Positions 1-5,700 of a stretch of DNA of 10,144 nt are shown here, piece after piece (positions within the stretch are counted from its first letter, which is position 1; each line of letters begins with the position of its first letter). The DNA is from Microcaldota archaeon (lineage in GTDB: Archaea; Micrarchaeota; Micrarchaeia; Micrarchaeales; Micrarchaeaceae). A model generated the notes under the pieces. That model saw nothing but the letters and a program-made list of their open reading frames with translations. It had not been told where the DNA came from and searched no databases. The translations under genes and the position numbers were made by a program. The stretch is from the NCBI GenBank assembly GCA_028867845.1, contig JAGWFU010000016.1, positions 1 to 10,144 of the forward strand. Reading direction: 5' to 3'.

Positions 1-1804
1 GACCAGCTCGACGAACTCGAGCTCTGTGAGCAGGTCGTTCAGCTACAACATACCGTCCAACCAGGCATTCAGCCTCACCTTCGAGACCACGGGCAACGCC
101 AACTACACTGAGGTGGATCCCAACGTCATAATCATACCCACCAACATAGTGTTCTACATCCCCATAACCTTCACCAATCCGGTAGCGACTGCCACTGCCG
201 CGCCGTTCGTCACGAACGTGATAATAGACAGCGCCGCCAACGCGATAAACGAGACCACCGCGGTCAACAACATAGAGTTCTTCGACGGCACCGGGAACAT
301 AGTGCAGTCCTGGCTGGAGGGCAACATACTCAACGAGAACCAGAACGCGCTGCTGAACAGCGTGGCGCAGAACGAGTACTGGGTCAAGCTTCCGCTGGGC
401 ATACCCGCGAGCGGAAACTCCAACGTCTTCATCGGCTTCGCGGGCAACTTCCCGAGCGCGGCCAATGACCTCTGGGACTGCGTCAACACCGGAGGCGCGC
501 CCCAGCTCACCGCCATCGTGCCGGGCTACGGCAGGTGCGACAACGGCGCGCAGGTGTTCACCTTCTACTCCAACTTCGTCGGGACCACTCTGCCTTCCGG
601 ATGGAGCCGCGGTGCAGGAGCGGCGGGAAACATAGTCCTCTCCAACGGGCTGCAGTTCCAGAGCAAGTATGCAGCCATAAACAGCCTGCCCGTGGCGATC
701 AACCAGATAACTGAGGCCAAGGTCTGGGACGAGACCGGAGCCACAGCGACCAACACCGCCGGCATGGTGGTCGGGGGCAGCACATCCAACGCTCCGGTCA
801 CCGCAGCCAACTGGGTTCACGTAGGCAATGCCGCAGGGAACCTGTTCAACGGCATCTACCTCTCTCTCACCACTGGCCACAACGCGATAGCAGCGAACGG
901 TCTGGCCGCGCCTATAGCCACCAACGACTTCATGACGATGTTCAACGGCAACATAGTCATCGGCGAGACCGCCCAGCCGAACAACGCGGTGTTCTACATC
1001 AACGGCATAGTGCAGAATACCATAAGGACCGCGCAGAATGTGCCGCTCTCTACAGTCACATATCCGATATCATTTGGGTCCGCATCCGCCTCGACCACCA
1101 GCTTCTACGTCAACTGGACCCGGCAGAGACCCTATCCTCCCAGCGGTGCCATGCCCACAGTTACGTTCGGCACGCCCAAGAACGCGCTGGTGACCACGTT
1201 CACCGAAGCGGGCCTCGCCACGGGGACCACATGGAACGTGGTGTTCGGCGGCAACAAGCTGGCCACCAAGGCGGCGGGCAGCTTGGTCTTCACAACCAAC
1301 CAGGCAGGCGGCGGCACAGGCGGGACCAACTTCTTCATAACAAACGTGGTGAACTCCATAACCTTCCTGCTCTACCAGCCGAACCCGCAGAGCGGCCAGG
1401 TGTACTCCGGGAACACTGAGGCGATAACATTCAACGGATGCGAGCTAGTGCTCACCAACACTGTGGTGAACTTCCTCACCGTCTCGCCTGGGGCCAACGC
1501 GTTCACTGCCAACCTGGTCACGGACACCAACAACGGGCCCACTGTGGCCAACATACTCCTCGACGGCACCAACTGGGCGTTCGGCGCCACCAACTACTTC
1601 GTGGCCAACACCGTATGGGACTTTTCCTCCAACCCCGCGGGGCTGTCCGGCAACACCCTTGGCCTCGCGCCGGGCAACCTGGTGGACACGCTCAACCAGA
1701 TAGCCTCGGGAACGGCGGAGAGCATATACTTCGGCACCCAGGTCCCCGCACTGACGGCACCCGACACCTACTCACAGACGATAACCATAGAGAACAAGTG
1801 CTGA
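1..1804 (+). CDS. Large secreted surface protein: DUF2341-like, lectin-like, 'TESGLP'-like and C-terminal Cys-bounded domains (5' partial)
   Basis: The reading frame is open from base 2, with a Ser/Thr-rich linker before the internal GTG at 26, so the true start and signal peptide lie upstream. Residue numbers here count from GTG 26. A DUF2341-type module covers about 30-200, with NNIEFFDG, YWVKLP and IGFAGNF, and a Cys pair near 157/171. An LamG/ConA-like beta region follows (about 200-375). A short domain from about 385 contains FTEAGLATGTTWNVVF, which resembles the FTESGLPSGTxW repeats of archaeal surface proteins. The last 121 residues, from Cys472 to the final Cys592, match the three small proteins downstream. 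There is no C-terminal membrane helix, so attachment must be upstream of the window, by partners, or through the terminal domain. The likely role is an extracellular adhesin or coat protein. Family recognition is by motif memory only; the shared C-terminal domain is directly visible. Confidence 0.85.
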   Translation, partial: TSSTNSSSVSRSFSYNIPSNQAFSLTFETTGNANYTEVDPNVIIIPTNIVFYIPITFTNPVATATAAPFVTNVIIDSAANAINETTAVNNIEFFDGTGNIVQSWLEGNILNENQNALLNSVAQNEYWVKLPLGIPASGNSNVFIGFAGNFPSAANDLWDCVNTGGAPQLTAIVPGYGRCDNGAQVFTFYSNFVGTTLPSGWSRGAGAAGNIVLSNGLQFQSKYAAINSLPVAINQITEAKVWDETGATATNTAGMVVGGSTSNAPVTAANWVHVGNAAGNLFNGIYLSLTTGHNAIAANGLAAPIATNDFMTMFNGNIVIGETAQPNNAVFYINGIVQNTIRTAQNVPLSTVTYPISFGSASASTTSFYVNWTRQRPYPPSGAMPTVTFGTPKNALVTTFTEAGLATGTTWNVVFGGNKLATKAAGSLVFTTNQAGGGTGGTNFFITNVVNSITFLLYQPNPQSGQVYSGNTEAITFNGCELVLTNTVVNFLTVSPGANAFTANLVTDTNNGPTVANILLDGTNWAFGATNYFVANTVWDFSSNPAGLSGNTLGLAPGNLVDTLNQIASGTAESIYFGTQVPALTAPDTYSQTITIENKC

Positions 1805-1847
1805 GGCTAGCCGACCCCGGCCAGCTTGCACGCGCCCTAAGTTAGCC

Positions 1848-1854
1848 TTATAAA
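1848..1854 (+). promoter_or_regulatory. Archaeal TATA box for the first small surface protein
   Basis: TTATAAA lies 44 bases after the stop of the large protein. A start site about 26 bases downstream of the box centre would fall near 1877, giving a short leader before the TTG at 1892. No GGAGG-like element is visible in that leader. Confidence 0.6.
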
Positions 1855-1891
1855 GTTTCACTTACAAGTCCTCACGGCGACGGTTGCTTAT

Positions 1892-2395
1892 TTGAATGGC
1901 TTGATGCCCAGTATCGCAGTCTTGGCAATCGCGGCAGCGCTTGCTGTCGGGATCATGCTGCCCGACCTAGCCTTCGCTTTCAACAACCCATCCTTCAACA
2001 CTGTCACCGCGACCCTCACCATACCGAGCGTCTGCACTGTCACTGTATCCAACACCGCCATCAACTTCGGTTCCGTCTCCCCGACCTCCAACGCCCCCAC
2101 GGCCAACGCTGTTACTGACACCAACGCAGGAGGCGTGCCCGCCAACATACTCCTTGACGGAACCAACTGGGTGTACCTCTCCAACAGCTTCTTCGTCTCC
2201 AACACCGAGTGGGACTTCTCATCCAATCCGGGCCTCTCGGGCAACACGCTCGGCATAGCTCCGGGCAACCTGGTCGACACGTACAATGTCATAGGATCGA
2301 CCCAGAAGGTGACGCTGTTCTTCGGCATATTCGTACCGCCCCAGCAGGCGGTCGGGACCTACACACAGACAGTGACCGTGGAGAACAAGTGCTGA
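1892..2395 (+). CDS. Small secreted protein: signal peptide plus Cys-bounded beta domain (copy 2)
   Basis: This protein of about 167 residues is an N-terminal hydrophobic signal (to about residue 29, ending LAFAF), a short linker, and one copy of the shared module from Cys48 to the terminal Cys167. Key stretches are AINFGSVSP, ANILLDGTNW, WDFSS and TYTQTVTVENKC. It has no other membrane segment, so it is probably exported and folded outside, with Cys48 and Cys167 pairing to close the domain (inference). It has its own TATA box. Start choice is uncertain: TTG 1892, TTG 1901 and ATG 1904 are in frame with no clear ribosome site. Its N-terminus lacks the Lys seen in the two sister proteins. The role is probably a structural surface subunit, inferred from copy number and architecture. 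Confidence 0.82.
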   Translation: MNGLMPSIAVLAIAAALAVGIMLPDLAFAFNNPSFNTVTATLTIPSVCTVTVSNTAINFGSVSPTSNAPTANAVTDTNAGGVPANILLDGTNWVYLSNSFFVSNTEWDFSSNPGLSGNTLGIAPGNLVDTYNVIGSTQKVTLFFGIFVPPQQAVGTYTQTVTVENKC

Positions 2396-2445
2396 ACACC
2401 TTCCAAAAACATACGTCGAAGGACCGTGGAATCCGCACAGGCATG

Positions 2446-2453
2446 TTTATAAA
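2446..2453 (+). promoter_or_regulatory. Archaeal TATA box for the two-gene small surface protein operon
   Basis: TTTATAAA is a near-consensus archaeal box. The predicted transcription start is near 2475, which leaves a leader of about 20 bases containing AGGT (2484-2487), seven bases before ATG 2495. Confidence 0.65.
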
Positions 2454-2494
2454 GCTTGCCCTGCAAATAATTATGGCACGACCAGGTAGTGATA

Positions 2495-3013
2495 ATGCAC
2501 AGTCTAAAATTGAATGTCGTAATAATCACAGCGGCAATATGCATATTGGCAGGGCTGCTGATACCCAGCCTTACGGGTTTGGCTTTCGCTTTGAGCACCA
2601 ACAGCGTAACAGCGTCGGTCACTGTACCGAACAACTGCATAACCGCTCTGTCCAACACTGCGATTGCATTCGGTACCATAATCCCTCCTGGCAACGCGCC
2701 GACCACCAACCTGGTGACTGACACTAACGACGGCAACATAGAGGCGAACATACTGCTCGACGGCACCAACTGGGTCTACCTGGGCAACAGCTTCTTCGCG
2801 GGCAACACCTTCTGGGACTTCTCTTCGCACTCCGCTGGCGTATCATACACATATAACACGCTCGGCCTCGCGACCGGCAACCTGATAAACACGTTCAACC
2901 AGATAGCGAACAGCGCAAGCGTTAACCTTTACTTCGGCGTCTCGGTCAACAACGGGATAACACAGTCCGCAGGCGCGTATACGCAGACCATAACAATAGA
3001 GAACGGATGCTGA
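2495..3013 (+). CDS. Small secreted protein: signal peptide plus Cys-bounded beta domain (copy 3)
   Basis: About 172 residues. The N-terminus MHSLKLNVVII is followed by a hydrophobic core and an LAFAL cleavage-like site near 32, typical of a Sec signal peptide. The shared module runs from Cys48 (PNNC) to the terminal Cys172, with AIAFGTI, ANILLDGTNW, WDFSSHSAG, LGLATGNLI and TQTITIENGC. ATG 2495 is preferred over GTG 2489 because AGGT at 2484-2487 gives normal spacing. The stop is followed after one base by the next paralog, so the two are surely cotranscribed and probably translationally coupled. It is likely a secreted structural subunit; no enzymatic motif is visible. Confidence 0.85.
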   Translation: MHSLKLNVVIITAAICILAGLLIPSLTGLAFALSTNSVTASVTVPNNCITALSNTAIAFGTIIPPGNAPTTNLVTDTNDGNIEANILLDGTNWVYLGNSFFAGNTFWDFSSHSAGVSYTYNTLGLATGNLINTFNQIANSASVNLYFGVSVNNGITQSAGAYTQTITIENGC

Positions 3014-3014
3014 G

Positions 3015-3536
3015 ATGGCGACCATAAAACAGAATATTATAATACTGACGATTGCGATAGCGCTTGTATTGGGGATAGCGCTTCCTAGCATATCCTTTGC
3101 ATCGTTCAGCTTTCCCTACTCCAACACAGTAGCGGCTTCGCTGACCGTGCCAAATGTATGCGTCGACGTTCTCTCCAACACCGTCATAGCATTCGGTTCT
3201 GTCGCGCCCACAGCAAACGCGCCCATAACCAATGCAGTGGTGGACACCAACGACGGCAACATAGCGGCCAACATACTGCTCGACGGCACCAACTGGATAG
3301 CAAGCGCAACCGTCAACTACTTCGTGACCAACACAGTATGGGACTTCTCTGCTCACGCATCGGGCATATCATACACCTCTGCCAACAGCCTCGGCCTAGC
3401 CCCGGGGAACCTGGTGAACACATTCAACGTGATAGGGGTGAGCGCGCAGGTGCCGCTCTACTTCGGAACCACCGTACCCGCACTGGCTGCCCCTGCAACT
3501 TACTCCCAGACGGTAACGATAGAGAACCTGTGCTGA
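3015..3536 (+). CDS. Small secreted protein: signal peptide plus Cys-bounded beta domain (copy 4)
   Basis: 173 residues: MATIKQN, a long aliphatic core, and an ISFAS cleavage-like site near residue 29. The shared module follows from Cys49 (PNVC) to the terminal Cys173. It is closest to copy 3 in the segment DTNDGNIxANILLDGTNW and shares its longer WDFSAHASGISYT loop, which suggests that these two arose by the most recent duplication. The ATG lies one base after the preceding stop and has no separate promoter. The ending TYSQTVTIENLC resembles the last strand of pilin-like Ig folds such as the spore coat U family (GxYxDTVTV). That is a resemblance by eye only. Confidence 0.86.
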   Translation: MATIKQNIIILTIAIALVLGIALPSISFASFSFPYSNTVAASLTVPNVCVDVLSNTVIAFGSVAPTANAPITNAVVDTNDGNIAANILLDGTNWIASATVNYFVTNTVWDFSAHASGISYTSANSLGLAPGNLVNTFNVIGVSAQVPLYFGTTVPALAAPATYSQTVTIENLC

Positions 3537-3571
3537 TGGGTGCGCAGTAAAACCGTCTCAAAAAACGCAAC

Positions 3572-3579
3572 CTTAATAG
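3572..3579 (+). promoter_or_regulatory. TATA-like box for the anchored Ig-like protein operon
   Basis: CTTAATAG is centred about 26 bases before ATG 3602. It would therefore produce a leaderless or nearly leaderless transcript, and this supports 3602 over the in-frame ATG at 3596. It probably serves the run of genes to 5318. Confidence 0.5.
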
Positions 3580-3601
3580 CATTTGCCACAGATGTATGCG
3601 C

Positions 3602-4300
3602 ATGAACCCGGCATCCAAAAACATAGCCCTGATAGCACTCGCTGCTCTTATAGCATCGGCGTTCTGGGCCGGCTCCGCAGGCGCGCAGCTCGGAGAGATC
3701 GCAGGCCCGCTCAACTTCACGATAGGGCTCGGAGGCACTGCAACTCTCAACATGACGATATTCAACTCTGGCACTGCGCCTCTGCCATACAAGGTCATAC
3801 CTCCCTTCTTCCACACGGCAACGGCCAACACAACCAAGCCCACCACGGTCATAAGCCCTCTGAGCGGCACGCTGGCGCCTAGGCAGTCCCAGGCGATATC
3901 AGTCACGGTGACCATACCATCGGCCAACAACAAGCCCGGCTACGTCTGGAGCGGGATACTACAGGTGCTCGAGGTGCCGAACAACACTCAGCAGGGAGTG
4001 GCTATCGTGGAGGGCGGAGTGGCGAAGGGGATCAACGTGAACGCAGCAGTGCCCACATTCAACTATCTTGAGATCGTCATACCTGCAGTCATAATCATAA
4101 TAATAGCAGCCGTTGCCTTCATGTGGAAGACAGGAAGGCTGCAGCGCGCGCCAGCAAGGAAGGCAGCGCCTGTCTCAGCAAGGGGCAGGAAGGCGCCCGC
4201 AAGGAGGAAGGCCGGCAGCCGCGCAAGGAAGGCCCCATCTAAGAAGAGGCGCACCACGAAGCGTGCGTCCTCCTCTAGGGCAAGGAGAAGGAGACGCTGA
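3602..4300 (+). CDS. Membrane-anchored Ig-like surface protein with Arg/Lys-rich cytoplasmic tail
   Basis: About 232 residues in four parts. A Sec-type signal ends near SAGAQ (about residue 28). The extracytoplasmic beta domain (about 32-130) has alternating strands, a LGGTATLNMTIFNSG segment and an LAPRQSQAISVTVTIP strand, as in MSP/NPCBM-like Ig folds. A single transmembrane helix spans about 156-175 (YLEIVIPAVIIIIIAAVAF). The last 57 residues hold 26 Lys/Arg and no acidic residue, ending in five Arg. Topology is outside-domain, inside-tail. The position right after the small surface proteins suggests it anchors or chaperones them. That is an inference by analogy with the Ig-like, TM-anchored DUF916/DUF3324 partner in bacterial WxL loci. 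The tail could bind nucleic acid, ribosomes or acidic lipid. Confidence 0.82.
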   Translation: MNPASKNIALIALAALIASAFWAGSAGAQLGEIAGPLNFTIGLGGTATLNMTIFNSGTAPLPYKVIPPFFHTATANTTKPTTVISPLSGTLAPRQSQAISVTVTIPSANNKPGYVWSGILQVLEVPNNTQQGVAIVEGGVAKGINVNAAVPTFNYLEIVIPAVIIIIIAAVAFMWKTGRLQRAPARKAAPVSARGRKAPARRKAGSRARKAPSKKRRTTKRASSSRARRRRR

Positions 4301-4302
4301 TT

Positions 4303-4455
4303 ATGGCTAACCAGGGTGCAGGCGCGGGTTGCGAGTGCGGCGGCGCATGCATCTGCGGATGCGTGGGTGGCTGCGTATGCAAGAGCGGCTGCGACTGCGG
4401 ATGCAGCTGCGGGGAGAGGCGGGAGCTTAACACCAACACCGACGAGGCTGAGTGA
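4303..4455 (+). CDS. Cysteine-rich metallothionein-like small protein (50 aa)
   Basis: A 50-codon ORF (ATG 4303, TGA 4453-4455) starts two bases after the anchored protein's stop. GGAG at 4290-4293 lies nine bases upstream of the start. Eleven of residues 10-36 are Cys: C10, 12, 16, 18, 20, 24, 26, 30, 32, 34 and 36, mostly as CxC or CxCxC separated by Gly-rich spacers. There is no signal peptide and no hydrophobic core; the tail is charged and Asn/Thr-rich. This density of CxC is the hallmark of metal-thiolate proteins such as metallothioneins, so cytosolic Zn/Cu/Cd binding or thiol buffering is the best guess. The next gene starts at the base after its stop. A reading artefact is possible, but the spacing, ribosome site and exact tandem fit argue for a real gene. 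No known family is claimed. Confidence 0.68.
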   Translation: MANQGAGAGCECGGACICGCVGGCVCKSGCDCGCSCGERRELNTNTDEAE

Positions 4456-4734
4456 GTGGCTGCAAGTAAGATAAGGTGCGCGCACATCCTTGTGCAAAAG
4501 GAATCCGTGGCAAAGGAAGTTCTGGATAAACTAAACAAGGGAGAGAGCTTCGCCAGGCTTGCGGAGCAGTACTCAATCGACGGCACAAGGAAGAGGGGCG
4601 GAGACCTGGGCTTCTTCGGCCACGGCCAGATGGTACGCGAGTTCGAGGCAGCGGCTTTCGCTTTGGAAAAGGGGAAGGTATCTGGGGTAATCAAGACGCA
4701 GTTCGGCTATCACATAATCAAAAGGCTGGAATAA
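4456..4734 (+). CDS. Parvulin-type peptidyl-prolyl cis-trans isomerase (PpiC family)
   Basis: A 92-residue minimal parvulin catalyses cis/trans isomerisation of Xaa-Pro bonds. Family motifs appear in order: RCAHILV with His10, a GGDLGFF turn (49-54), the substrate-pocket Met59 and Phe63 within GQMVREFEAAAF, and the closing FGYHIIK with His86. There is no signal peptide, so it is cytosolic, like the single-domain parvulins of Thaumarchaeota and enteric PpiC. The GTG start directly abuts the preceding TGA, and GAGG at 4444-4447 is well spaced for it. Its position downstream of Pro-containing secreted proteins is suggestive, but it would act only on cytosolic chains. Confidence 0.93.
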   Translation: MAASKIRCAHILVQKESVAKEVLDKLNKGESFARLAEQYSIDGTRKRGGDLGFFGHGQMVREFEAAAFALEKGKVSGVIKTQFGYHIIKRLE

Positions 4735-4745
4735 GGGTCAATCTC

Positions 4746-5318
4746 ATGGGAAAGATAGTCGTATTCAACTTGGTGACTATCGACGGTTTCTTTGCGGGGC
4801 CCAATGGGGAGATAGACTGGCACAACTATGACGACGAGATGGGCAGGCATTCCATAACGCAGCTGAAATCATTGAGCGTGCTCATCTTCGGCCGCACGAC
4901 CTACGAGATGATGGCAAGCTACTGGCCTACTCCGGAGGGGATCAAGGGCGAGCCGGTCGTGGCGGAGATAATGAACAACATCCCAAAAATGGTCTTTTCA
5001 AAAACATTGAAACAGGTGGAGGACGGAACCCTTTGGAAAAATGTTAAGGTCTTTCACGAAATAAAGCCGGAGGATATACTCAAGATCAAAGAACAAGAAG
5101 GTGGCGACATCGCCATATTCGGCAGCGGCACCATAGTGCAGCAGTTTACCAACCTGGGCCTTATCGACGAATATCGGCTGGTCGTCAACCCAATCATCCT
5201 GGGAAAGGGAAAACCATTGTTCAAGGACATCGATGCCAGGCTGAACCTTAAGCTTCTCGAGACCAAGGTGTTCAAAAACGGGAATGTTCTGCTCCGTTAC
5301 GGACGAGCATCAAACTAG
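4746..5318 (+). CDS. Dihydrofolate reductase / RibD C-terminal-like NAD(P)H reductase
   Basis: 190 residues, the usual length for the YwjB/YyaP-type DHFR-like family. Recognisable motifs are TIDGFFAGPNGEIDW (11-25), IFGRTTYE (47-54), IAIFGSGTIV (122-131, the dinucleotide-binding turn) and NPIILGKGKPLF (148-159). It is expected to bind NADPH, but the substrate is unknown; members are rarely proven DHFRs. GGGT at 4735-4738 precedes the ATG by seven bases, and the gap to the parvulin gene is only 11 bases, so cotranscription is likely. Codons are more A/T-rich (AAA, ATT, TTT) than in the surface genes, consistent with acquisition, often from bacteria in this family. It ends 11 bases from the convergent gene's stop. 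Confidence 0.9.
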   Translation: MGKIVVFNLVTIDGFFAGPNGEIDWHNYDDEMGRHSITQLKSLSVLIFGRTTYEMMASYWPTPEGIKGEPVVAEIMNNIPKMVFSKTLKQVEDGTLWKNVKVFHEIKPEDILKIKEQEGGDIAIFGSGTIVQQFTNLGLIDEYRLVVNPIILGKGKPLFKDIDARLNLKLLETKVFKNGNVLLRYGRASN

Positions 5319-5329
5319 CTTCTAAAGGC

Positions 5330-5584
5330 TCAGACGCCGCTGTTCTCCTCTTCCTCACTCTCGTATATCTCGAGTATCTGTCCCTGCCCCAGCCCGCTCG
5401 GGAAGACCTCGAACTCCACCCTGACGAAGGGGTCGTCGGATCCCACTATCTTCGCGGGCCAGATCTTGTCGCTCTTGTCCACGTACCTCGCCTTCCTGCC
5501 TATGAGGGTCGCAGGGTCTATGCTCCCAGATGGCGTTGCGAGCACGTTGCCCGGCTCCATCGAGGTTATTATCGCGCTTATCAT
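5330..5584 (-). CDS. Small hypothetical protein with SH3/Tudor-like core
   Basis: An 84-residue protein I do not recognise, on the strand opposite its neighbours. Residues about 28-62 (GRKARYVDKSDKIWPAKIVG, then VRVEFEVFPSG) have the strand-turn pattern of small SH3, Tudor or KOW-like barrels, including an aromatic-Pro-Ala segment. The C-terminus is very acidic (ESEEEE). There is no signal or membrane segment. Start choice is open: ATG at 5584 or ATG at 5560 (MEPGN). A weak TTTTAG-like box on the minus strand (5616-5623) would favour 5584. It is convergent with the reductase gene and divergent from the hydrolase gene. The function is unknown; a nucleic-acid or protein-binding adaptor is conceivable. 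Confidence 0.65.
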   Translation of the reverse strand: MISAIITSMEPGNVLATPSGSIDPATLIGRKARYVDKSDKIWPAKIVGSDDPFVRVEFEVFPSGLGQGQILEIYESEEEENSGV

Positions 5585-5661
5585 GATATCAACTATTACA
5601 ATTCTCTCGGAAGGGGCTAAAACGCTTTCTGTTCGTCAGGAGCCAAACGATACACACAAGC

Positions 5662-5669
5662 CTTTTAAG
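5662..5669 (+). promoter_or_regulatory. TATA box for the serine hydrolase gene
   Basis: CTTTTAAG is centred about 35 bases before the GTG at 5701, predicting a start near 5691 and a leader of about ten bases. It lies in the 116-base divergent region (5585-5700) shared with the minus-strand small gene. Confidence 0.5.
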
Positions 5670-5700
5670 CGTTTCCAAATAAACCTCAATCGGTGGACCG

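Larger units (their letters stand above)
1439..3536 (+). repeat. Four tandem copies of a coding module (Cys-bounded beta domain)
   Basis: The same module of about 120-125 residues occurs four times: bases 1439-1804 (end of the large protein), 2033-2395, 2636-3013 and 3159-3536. Each starts at a Cys (NGC, SVC, NNC, NVC) and ends on a Cys that is the last codon before the stop (ENKC, ENKC, ENGC, ENLC). Shared landmarks in order are a SNTxIxFG-like strand, a TDTN loop, ANILLDGTNW, WDFSS or WDFSA, LGLAPGNLV or close variants, YFG or FFG, and a final TYSQTITIEN-type strand. Around ANILLDGTNW the DNA is also very similar between copies. This indicates gene duplication and spread of one domain. Confidence 0.9.

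Noticed and set aside
26..28. GTG at 26 as the true start of the large surface protein
   Set aside because: The frame continues open to the window edge with a Ser/Thr linker, and no signal peptide follows the GTG, so the start is upstream.
1438..1845. A 135-codon plus-strand frame overlapping the end of the large surface protein
   Set aside because: It is Arg/His/Gln-rich, the typical shifted-frame shadow of a GC-rich gene, and the C-terminal module in the main frame is clearly real.
1439..3536. Shared module as a bacterial WxL domain
   Set aside because: The conserved Trp is in DGTNW without the WxL motif. Only the locus layout is similar, so I use it as analogy and not as assignment.
4063..4497. 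A minus-strand frame opposite the basic tail and the Cys-rich gene
   Set aside because: It is low-complexity Leu/Ala antisense to repetitive Arg/Lys codons. The plus-strand genes have ribosome sites and tight spacing.
4746..5318. Calling the reductase folA (true dihydrofolate reductase)
   Set aside because: The motifs fit the broader RibD-C/YwjB-like group, whose members often lack DHFR activity.
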